From: COMBO-56-21 sp041559015
GTDB lineage: Archaea > Thermoplasmatota > Thermoplasmata > UBA10834
NCBI GenBank assembly: GCA_041559015.1
Contig: JBFFED010000064.1
Location: 1-5,494 of the forward strand
Length of the DNA: 5,494 nucleotides
Direction: 5' to 3'
In this document: piece after piece, positions 1-4,757 of the stretch
How the letters are laid out: the number at the start of each line of letters is the position of its first letter
Position numbering within the stretch: the first letter of the stretch is position 1
Position numbers and translations under genes: made by a program
Notes under the pieces: model-generated
Database searches by the model: none
Told to the model about the DNA's origin: nothing
What the model saw: the letters and a program-made list of their open reading frames with translations, nothing else

Positions 1-2
1 AT

Positions 3-1043
3 TGCGGACTATCGATGCCTCCAGAATGGGGCCCGCATGCTGGATGTCTTGTCTCATGGCCGTGCAAGGAGGATACCTGGTGCGGTTACTGGAGCGAGGT
101 CAAAACTGCGTATGCGGAGACGATTGGGGCGATAGGCGCGTTCGAGCCGGTCTTCGTCCTCAGCGACCCGTCGACACTCATGGAAGCCCGGGAGGCGGTC
201 GGCAAGGAAGCCCACGTGGTTGAGGTTCCACTCGACGATTCGTGGATAAGGGATAATGGTCCGATTTTCGTAACCTCTGAGAAAGGAGAGACAGCGATTG
301 CACATTTCGGATTCAACGGCTGGGGAGGCAGATTCCCCCCGTTCGACAGGGATGCGAAGGTCCCTGAGATCCTGTCCGGGAAGATGGGCCTGCGGAGATA
401 CATCGCCCCGATGGTCCTCGAGGGGGGAGCGATATGTGTCGACGGAAAGGGGACGCTCCTGACGACTGAATCCTGCCTGCTGAACCAGAATAGGAACCCG
501 GGCCTGTCCAGGGAGAGAGTGGAGGAAATCCTGAGGTCGTATCTCGGGGTCAGTAAGATACTCTGGCTAAGGCAGGGCATCTATAAGTCGATGATAGACG
601 GGCACATTGACGGCGTGGCCGCCTTTGTCCGTCCATCCACGGTCATACTGGCATCCACGAAGGACGAACGTGACCCCAACTGTGAGGTGATGAGGACCAA
701 CAAGGCGATGCTGGAGACCATGACCGATGCCAGAGGTCGCCCGATAGAGATAATCGATTTCCCGATGCCCAGGCGGAGGGAGATTGAAGGCAACCGCATC
801 GCACCGTGCTACACGAACTTCTACATCGCGCAAGGCGGAATCGTGGCCCCGACATTCGGGGAAGCGAACGACGAAGTGGCGCTTGGCCTGCTTAGAGATA
901 TATTCCCAAATCATCAGGTCGTGGGGATCCGGTCGGAGTATATCGGTGTCGGGGGCGGGGAGATACACTGCATTACCCAGCAGATCCCGGAAGCTTCCGG
1001 CCGGAAGTTGTCCGTGCTCCTCGGAACGGCTCGCCCGGGGTGA
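3..1043 (+). CDS. Agmatine deiminase / peptidyl-arginine deiminase-like guanidine hydrolase (probably 5'-partial)
   Basis: Predicted cytosolic enzyme hydrolysing agmatine to N-carbamoylputrescine and ammonia (family PF04371, pentein fold), a step from arginine to putrescine. Counting from the Met codon at base 15 there are 342 residues. The visible motifs are MPPEW at 1-5, DDSWIRDNGP at 74-83 (Asp80), LEGGAI at 135-140 (Glu136), DGHIDG at 195-200 (His197, Asp199) and GGGEIHCITQQ at 313-323 with the nucleophile Cys319, so the full catalytic set is present. The frame stays open to the left edge, and the four codons before Met15 read C-G-L-S. Family members usually have G-F-x-M-P-x-E-W preceded by 10-20 residues, and no ribosome-binding site precedes base 15, so the true start is probably outside the window. 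Agmatine specificity is inferred; another substituted guanidine is possible. No N-carbamoylputrescine amidase gene is visible. Confidence 0.9.
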   Translation, partial: CGLSMPPEWGPHAGCLVSWPCKEDTWCGYWSEVKTAYAETIGAIGAFEPVFVLSDPSTLMEAREAVGKEAHVVEVPLDDSWIRDNGPIFVTSEKGETAIAHFGFNGWGGRFPPFDRDAKVPEILSGKMGLRRYIAPMVLEGGAICVDGKGTLLTTESCLLNQNRNPGLSRERVEEILRSYLGVSKILWLRQGIYKSMIDGHIDGVAAFVRPSTVILASTKDERDPNCEVMRTNKAMLETMTDARGRPIEIIDFPMPRRREIEGNRIAPCYTNFYIAQGGIVAPTFGEANDEVALGLLRDIFPNHQVVGIRSEYIGVGGGEIHCITQQIPEASGRKLSVLLGTARPG

Positions 1044-1045
1044 AC

Positions 1046-1056
1046 ATGTCCTCTGG
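1046..1056 (+). repeat. 11-bp direct repeat, copy 1 (ATGTCCTCTGG; copy 2 at 1127-1137)
   Basis: The same 11 bases occur at 1046-1056 and 1127-1137, exactly 81 bases (27 codons) apart and in the same frame. Both copies would encode Met-Ser-Ser-Gly. The second copy is the preferred start of the ABC ATPase; the first lies just after the deiminase stop. Similarity fades outside the 11 bases. It may be chance or the remnant of a small duplication of the gene start. Confidence 0.5.
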
Positions 1057-1061
1057 GCCGC

Positions 1062-1076
1062 ACGAAACCCTTATCT
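1062..1076 (+). promoter_or_regulatory. Candidate archaeal BRE/TATA promoter for the ABC cassette
   Basis: An A-rich BRE-like stretch, ACGAAACCC, is followed by TTATCT at 1071-1076 in an otherwise GC-rich region about 28 bases after the deiminase stop. Archaeal transcription normally starts about 25 bases downstream of the TATA centre, which gives roughly 1097-1101. That is downstream of the possible GTG (1040) and ATG (1046) starts, and just before or at ATG 1100 and before ATG 1127. It therefore argues for a later start of the ATPase gene. Assigned by pattern only; the match to a full TATA consensus is moderate. Confidence 0.45.
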
Positions 1077-1110
1077 CCCCCGAAGGCCTCGCCCGCCGCA
1101 TGGTTGGCGA

Positions 1111-1115
1111 GGAGG
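1111..1115 (+). promoter_or_regulatory. Ribosome-binding site GGAGG favouring the ATPase start at 1127
   Basis: GGAGG lies 11 bases before ATG 1127, a rather long but usable spacing. ATG 1100 has no Shine-Dalgarno sequence and could only serve as a nearly leaderless start. ATG 1046 has a GGTGA only two bases upstream, but it precedes the predicted transcription start. Confidence 0.5.
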
Positions 1116-1126
1116 CCGTAGACCAG

Positions 1127-2086
1127 ATGTCCTCTGGAGCAGACTCGGTCCATGTCTCTGCCAGGGATGTGACCATCTCCTTCGGGCCAGTGGTGGCCTT
1201 GGACGGGTTCACCGCCGACATACCGAAGGGGATCGTCGGCCTCCTGGGCCCGAACGGGGCTGGGAAGAGCACATTCATCAAGGCCTCCCTCGGGCTGCTC
1301 ACCTTGGACAGAGGCGCCATATCCGTCGGCGGCCTGGATTCGCAGACCCAGAGCCTCCTGATCCGTGATAGGGTTGGATACATGCCCGAGCACGACTGCC
1401 TCATACCTTCCGTTAACGCCGTGGAGCTCGTGTCCCACCTGGGTATGATCTCCGGGATGACATCGCTCGACGCGATGCAGCGCAGCCACGAGATACTCGA
1501 CTTCGTGGGCATAAGCGAGGAGAGGTACAGGCCGATAAAGTCATATTCCACCGGCATGAAGCAGAAGGCCAAGCTCGCCCAGGCGATAGTCCATGACCCG
1601 GAGCTGATATTCCTTGACGAGCCCACGAGCGGCATGGACCCTCAGGGGCGCGAGGAGCTGCTCGACCTCGTGAAGCGGATGTCCTCCTCTGAGAAGACCA
1701 TCATCGTTTCGTCTCACATACTCCAGGAGGTCGAGCGTGTATGCGACTACGCCGTGATAATCGACAGCGGGAAGCTCGTTCGGGCGGGCGATATGAGGAC
1801 TCTTCTGGCCGGGGAGGAAGGGGTCCGGAGCATAACCGTCCGAGGCAGCGTGTCCGCCCTGGAGAGATACATCCTCGCCCTGGGCAAGATCTGCGATGCA
1901 GTGGACAAGAGGGACGAGACTGTTGGACAGATCACCTGTCTTGTCCGCGGGTGCGAGGACGGCAACAAGATATTCCAGTTGGCCGCCGAGAACGGCGTCC
2001 AGGTAAGGAGCTATCACCCGGAGAGGCTGGACCTCGAAGAGGTCTTCCTGCGTGCTTTCAGAGGAGGTGGACAGGATGGGCATTAG
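1127..2086 (+). CDS. ABC transporter ATP-binding protein 1 (CcmA/NatA-like, ABC-2 export type)
   Basis: Cytosolic ATPase that should drive the membrane partner encoded next to it. With the start at 1127 it has 319 residues. Walker A GPNGAGKST is at 41-49, the Q-loop region GYMPEHD has Glu88 where Gln is common, the signature YSTGMKQK is at 140-147, Walker B LIFLDEP is at 160-166 with Asp164/Glu165, the D-loop is SGMDP, and the switch histidine is His197 in VSSHIL. After about residue 215 a C-terminal domain follows, ending in LEEVF at 303-307, as is usual for CcmA-type proteins. The frame is open upstream to GTG 1040 (4-bp overlap with the deiminase stop) and ATG 1046. I prefer 1127 because of the GGAGG at 1111, the promoter placed after 1046, and the fit to the usual N-terminus. 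The stop overlaps the permease gene by 11 bases. Substrate unknown. Confidence 0.93.
   Translation: MSSGADSVHVSARDVTISFGPVVALDGFTADIPKGIVGLLGPNGAGKSTFIKASLGLLTLDRGAISVGGLDSQTQSLLIRDRVGYMPEHDCLIPSVNAVELVSHLGMISGMTSLDAMQRSHEILDFVGISEERYRPIKSYSTGMKQKAKLAQAIVHDPELIFLDEPTSGMDPQGREELLDLVKRMSSSEKTIIVSSHILQEVERVCDYAVIIDSGKLVRAGDMRTLLAGEEGVRSITVRGSVSALERYILALGKICDAVDKRDETVGQITCLVRGCEDGNKIFQLAAENGVQVRSYHPERLDLEEVFLRAFRGGGQDGH
2063..2069 (+). promoter_or_regulatory. Strong ribosome-binding site GGAGGTG for permease 1
   Basis: GGAGGTG inside the 3' end of ATPase 1 lies six bases before ATG 2076. It fixes that ATG as the permease start in preference to the upstream in-frame codon at 2052, and it indicates translational coupling. 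Confidence 0.85.
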
Positions 2087-2897
2087 CCCGATTGAGTACC
2101 ACCCATGGAAGGGTGAGAGGACCGCCACGAACCTCCGGTTCTACGTCATCGCCCGGAGCATACTGAGGCACAAGATCAGGTCGACCGGAGTGCTCGTGCT
2201 CCTCATCCTCGGGTTCCTGTTCGCTCACACCGTGTACCTGATCATGATCATCCTCTCGCCCCACGGGAGGCTGGAACCCTCGGACATGAGCTCCTACCTC
2301 GGGGGCGGCATGTTCTCTGTGTTCGCCATGCTGCTGGCGGCCGTCGTGACCTCCGACCTCATCTCGGAGGACCTTGCGAGCAGCTCGTTCGTGCTCTACT
2401 TCTCGAGAGCGCTCAAAGTCAGGGACTACCTCGTGGGCAAAGCCGCGGGCGCGTTGATGGTGATGAGCCTTCTGTGCCTGATCCCGACGTTCCTCGTCGC
2501 CTTCGTATCCATGGCGACTCAGACGGGGAACGACTACGCGTACAGCCTCGGGGTCCTGGGCAAGACTGTCCTAGGAGGCGCGCTCCTGACCGTATTCTTC
2601 GTACCATTCGGACTTATGATCTCTTGCTTCACTAAGAGAAAGAGTTACGCGGCCGTCGGCACTTTCATGTCGTTCTTCGTCCTGGCCATAGTCGCAGGAG
2701 TATTCAGCCAATTCTCGGATGCCTGGGTGGTCGTGAGCCCGATCGACTCCCTCTCGATTCTCTTCAAGTGGTTCCTCGAGGGCGAGCTCCCGTCCTTCGT
2801 CAACGGAGGAGCGCTTGTCACGATCATAGCTGCCCTGATACTAGTCCCGGTGGCGGTGGTGTACTACAGGCTCACCAGGCAGGTGGCTGGCAGATGA
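2076..2897 (+). CDS. ABC-2-type transporter permease 1
   Basis: Integral membrane subunit, 273 residues, expected to pair with the preceding ATPase. A cytosolic N-terminal segment of about 35 residues contains PIEYHPWKGERT at 5-16 and a basic patch (R27, R31, K33, R35) just before the first helix. Six hydrophobic segments are visible at about 38-60, 78-93, 123-145, 160-183, 192-210 and 246-264. The loop between the second and third helices reads TSDLISEDLASSSFVLYFSR, the position where ABC-2 permeases usually have a DEI...RPVSR-like coupling element. The tail ends in RLTRQVAGR. The start overlaps ATPase 1 by 11 bases behind a strong Shine-Dalgarno sequence, and the stop overlaps ATPase 2 as ATGA. 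ABC-2 membership is inferred from topology, the loop motif and context. The transported substrate cannot be told from sequence. Confidence 0.85.
   Translation: MGISPIEYHPWKGERTATNLRFYVIARSILRHKIRSTGVLVLLILGFLFAHTVYLIMIILSPHGRLEPSDMSSYLGGGMFSVFAMLLAAVVTSDLISEDLASSSFVLYFSRALKVRDYLVGKAAGALMVMSLLCLIPTFLVAFVSMATQTGNDYAYSLGVLGKTVLGGALLTVFFVPFGLMISCFTKRKSYAAVGTFMSFFVLAIVAGVFSQFSDAWVVVSPIDSLSILFKWFLEGELPSFVNGGALVTIIAALILVPVAVVYYRLTRQVAGR
2881..2886 (+). promoter_or_regulatory. Ribosome-binding site AGGTGG for ATPase 2
   Basis: AGGTGG lies seven bases before ATG 2894, within the last codons of permease 1. It supports the ATGA-overlap start over the upstream in-frame codon at 2768, whose 42-residue extension would be a shadow of the permease. 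Confidence 0.7.
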
Positions 2898-3844
2898 CGG
2901 TCCAGGGAGAGGGCGCAGAGCCGATCATCCAGGCCAGGGCGCTCAGCAAATGGTACGGGGAGGTCATCGGCCTCAACAACTTCGCGGTCAGGGTGATGCC
3001 CGGGATAACGGGCATCGTGGGCCCGAACGGCTCGGGAAAGAGCACGTTCTTCAAGCTCGTACTGGGCCTGGTCAAGCCCAATGCGGGAAACATAACAGTG
3101 CTCGGCAAGGGCCCGTGGAAGAACCCGGACCTGCACTCGAGCATCGGTTTCTGCCCGGACTACGAGTCCCTTCCAGCGGATTCGACTGGGAGGGAGTACC
3201 TGACGCTCATCGGTAAGCTCCACATGATGCACGGCCAGTCGCTCTCGGACCGCATCGCCGAAGTGGTGAGCCTGGTCGAGATGGGCAAGGCCGTCGACAG
3301 GAAGACAGGGGGCTACAGCAAGGGCATGAAGCAGAGGATGAAGATAGCCGGGTCGCTCCTTCACGATCCCGAGCTCCTGATACTCGACGAGCCGCTGAGT
3401 GGGACCGACCCGCTGGTGCGCAAGGACCTCATCGACCTGATCAAGAGGCTCAATAAGGAGCAAGGGCACGACATCATCGTCAGCTCGCACGTGCTGTTCG
3501 AGATAGAACGGATGACGCACAACGTGGCGCTGGTGTACAGGGGCAGGACCGTCGCGTCCGGGGACATCTCGGAGATAAGAAATCTCATGGACCATCACCC
3601 GCACAACATAATCATCGAGGGGAAGGGGGCGAGCACCTTAGCCAAGATGCTGCTCGACCAGGACTATGTCGTCTCCGTGAGGTTCAACGATAGCAGGGAC
3701 AGCGTGACCGTCCAGGTGTCAAAGCCCAACCCGTTCTTCGATGGTCTCCCCGCGCTCATCGACGAGGCCAAGTGCTCGGTGACGAAGATGTACAGCTTGG
3801 ACGACAACCTGGAGGCCGTGTTCAGGTATCTCGTGGAGGGATAG
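2894..3844 (+). CDS. ABC transporter ATP-binding protein 2 (CcmA/NatA-like)
   Basis: Second cytosolic ATPase of the cassette, 316 residues. Walker A GPNGSGKST is at 43-51. The Q-loop region GFCPDYES has Asp89 in place of the usual Gln. The signature YSKGMKQR is at 141-148, Walker B LLILDEP at 161-167 (Asp165, Glu166), the D-loop is SGTDP at 169-173, and the switch histidine is His199 in VSSHVL. The C-terminal part from about 220 ends in LEAVF at 306-310, matching the same position in ATPase 1 and the family habit. All catalytic motifs are intact, so it should hydrolyse ATP. The two ATPases are clearly diverged, not a recent copy. The start forms an ATGA overlap with permease 1, and permease 2 begins one base after the stop. 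It may work with permease 2 alone or form a mixed pair with ATPase 1. Confidence 0.94.
   Translation: MTVQGEGAEPIIQARALSKWYGEVIGLNNFAVRVMPGITGIVGPNGSGKSTFFKLVLGLVKPNAGNITVLGKGPWKNPDLHSSIGFCPDYESLPADSTGREYLTLIGKLHMMHGQSLSDRIAEVVSLVEMGKAVDRKTGGYSKGMKQRMKIAGSLLHDPELLILDEPLSGTDPLVRKDLIDLIKRLNKEQGHDIIVSSHVLFEIERMTHNVALVYRGRTVASGDISEIRNLMDHHPHNIIIEGKGASTLAKMLLDQDYVVSVRFNDSRDSVTVQVSKPNPFFDGLPALIDEAKCSVTKMYSLDDNLEAVFRYLVEG
3835..3839 (+). promoter_or_regulatory. Ribosome-binding site GGAGG for permease 2
   Basis: GGAGG lies six bases before ATG 3846 and overlaps the last codons of ATPase 2, so initiation at 3846 is well supported and coupled to termination at 3842-3844. Confidence 0.85.
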
Positions 3845-3845
3845 A

Positions 3846-4604
3846 ATGGACCTGAAGAGGATCTTCGTCGGAATACTTGCGCTGACCCTGCACTCGACGA
3901 AGAGGCTGCTGCTCGGCAAGAAAGCCATCATCACGGTCCTCATCGCCCTCTTCGTCGCGGCCGTGATGGCGTATGCGGGCTCAGCGAGCGACGACCCGCT
4001 CGAGGACGGGACGAACATCGCGGACACGTTGATACTCTTCTTCTTCCTGCCCGTGATGGCGATGATATTCGGCTCATCGCTGATACGCGACGAGATAGAC
4101 GACAAGAGCATCACGCATGTCGCGACAGCTCCTGTGGATCGAGCTTTCCTGTACCTTGGGTACTACCTGCCCCTGTGGATAGCGGTCTCGGTGTCCGTGG
4201 TCATAGTGACTTCTGTGGGCATGCTCGCGTTCTTCGGGCAGCACGGGCTCGATTCCGACTCGCTCGGCGTGTTCCTGAACTTCATCGGACTGGTGGTCAT
4301 CGGTTCGTTCGTGTACTCATCCCTGTTCCTCGCCATCAGCGTGCTGTTCAGCAAACCTGTCATGGTCGGACTCTTCTACGCGTTCATATGGGAAGGGTTC
4401 ATCGGGTCATTGCCCGGCGCTATCCAGAACGCCTCCATCAAGCACTACCTGAGGAGCATCGGGTCCGAATGGGTGGACTTCGGGAGCATCAGCAGGTGGG
4501 ACGAGGCGTCCGGCATGGCGGGGTCCGCTGCGCTGTTGCTTGGCCTGACGATATTCTTCCTTGTCTTTGGGGCCTATCTCTTCAGGGAGAAGGAACTCGC
4601 CTGA
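3846..4604 (+). CDS. ABC-2-type transporter permease 2
   Basis: Membrane subunit of 252 residues with six hydrophobic segments at about 26-44, 58-79, 103-129, 141-168, 171-190 and 224-246. Between helices two and three lies IRDEIDDKSITHVATAPVDR (80-99), a good match to the cytosolic DEI...RPVSR-type element typical of ABC-2 permeases that contacts the ATPase. A charged, probably external segment (DDPLEDGTN, 49-57) follows helix one. A longer polar stretch at about 191-223 separates the last two helices. The protein lacks the long N-terminal segment with WKGERT seen in permease 1, so the two permeases are not interchangeable copies. It starts one base after the ATPase 2 stop and is the last gene of the cassette. 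Substrate unknown. Confidence 0.88.
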   Translation: MDLKRIFVGILALTLHSTKRLLLGKKAIITVLIALFVAAVMAYAGSASDDPLEDGTNIADTLILFFFLPVMAMIFGSSLIRDEIDDKSITHVATAPVDRAFLYLGYYLPLWIAVSVSVVIVTSVGMLAFFGQHGLDSDSLGVFLNFIGLVVIGSFVYSSLFLAISVLFSKPVMVGLFYAFIWEGFIGSLPGAIQNASIKHYLRSIGSEWVDFGSISRWDEASGMAGSAALLLGLTIFFLVFGAYLFREKELA

Positions 4605-4655
4605 CATCGACTCTGAGCGAGGCCGCCTGAAACCCTCCTCTTGTCCGAGCGCCCC

Positions 4656-4669
4656 TTCCAGCGCTGGAA
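4656..4669. promoter_or_regulatory. Perfect 14-bp palindrome TTCCAGCGCTGGAA, candidate operator
   Basis: Each half (TTCCAGC) is the exact reverse complement of the other with no spacer, ending five bases before the BRE/TATA element of the secreted-protein gene. The lack of a loop makes an RNA hairpin terminator less likely than a site for a dimeric DNA-binding protein. A site just upstream of the BRE would suit an archaeal activator. It sits 52 bases after the permease 2 stop. The pyrimidine-rich stretch before it could hold a weak terminator, but I see no clear oligo-T run. Confidence 0.5.
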
Positions 4670-4674
4670 CCCTG
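4666..4674 (+). repeat. 9-bp direct repeat GGAACCCTG, copy 1 (copy 2 at 4722-4730)
   Basis: GGAACCCTG overlaps the right half of the palindrome and recurs 56 bases downstream in the predicted 5' leader, so the two copies bracket the TATA box. A related GAAACCCT occurs at 4629-4636 and also at 1064-1071 in the other promoter. These could be regulator half-sites or chance. Confidence 0.4.
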
Positions 4675-4688
4675 CAAAGGTTATTATT
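4674..4688 (+). promoter_or_regulatory. Archaeal BRE/TATA promoter of the secreted-protein gene
   Basis: GCAAAGG at 4674-4680 followed by TTATTATT at 4681-4688 is the most AT-rich island in the region and resembles an archaeal BRE plus TATA box. The expected transcription start is about 4707-4712, giving a leader of roughly 45-50 bases to ATG 4758. Confidence 0.65.
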
Positions 4689-4721
4689 CCATGATGTGGA
4701 TACATGTTCGTCACATCGATG

Positions 4722-4730
4722 GGAACCCTG
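4722..4730 (+). repeat. 9-bp direct repeat GGAACCCTG, copy 2
   Basis: Identical to 4666-4674. It lies just downstream of the predicted transcription start, a position where a bound regulator would tend to block transcription. Confidence 0.4.
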
Positions 4731-4747
4731 AGGGATGCAGGAGTTGT

Positions 4748-4753
4748 GTGATC
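4748..4753 (+). promoter_or_regulatory. Weak ribosome-binding site GTGATC before ATG 4758
   Basis: GTGATC matches the right end of the full archaeal Shine-Dalgarno sequence (GGAGGTGATC) four bases before ATG 4758. An AGGAG at 4739-4743 is further away (14 bases). An in-frame TGA at 4749-4751 rules out any earlier start. Confidence 0.4.
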
Positions 4754-4757
4754 TGCC

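Noticed and set aside
784..1368. 194-codon frame bridging the end of the deiminase and the start of ATPase 1.
   Set aside because: It is Arg/Pro/Ser-rich shadow sequence overlapping the catalytic Cys motif of the deiminase and the Walker A of the ATPase in other frames.
973..1635. Long antisense frame (220 codons) opposite the deiminase/ATPase 1 junction.
   Set aside because: Long antisense frames are common opposite GC-rich genes. It is a codon-by-codon mirror of the ATPase, including its Walker A region, and has no start signal.
2864..3604. 246-codon antisense frame opposite ATPase 2.
   Set aside because: It is fully covered by the intact ATPase 2 gene with all ABC motifs. The antisense product is rich in His, Arg and Val in the way expected of a shadow frame.
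4175..4630. 151-codon frame on the + strand within permease 2.
   Set aside because: It is Arg/His-rich, out of frame with a clear six-helix permease, and lacks a ribosome-binding site.
4633..4659. Pyrimidine-rich stretch after permease 2 as a transcription terminator.
   Set aside because: It has no clear oligo-T run, and the adjacent palindrome has no loop, so a terminator cannot be supported from sequence.
4704..4751. Possible 15-codon upstream open frame ending at the TGA just before ATG 4758.
   Set aside because: Its ATG lies at or before the expected transcription start and has no ribosome-binding site, so it is probably not translated.
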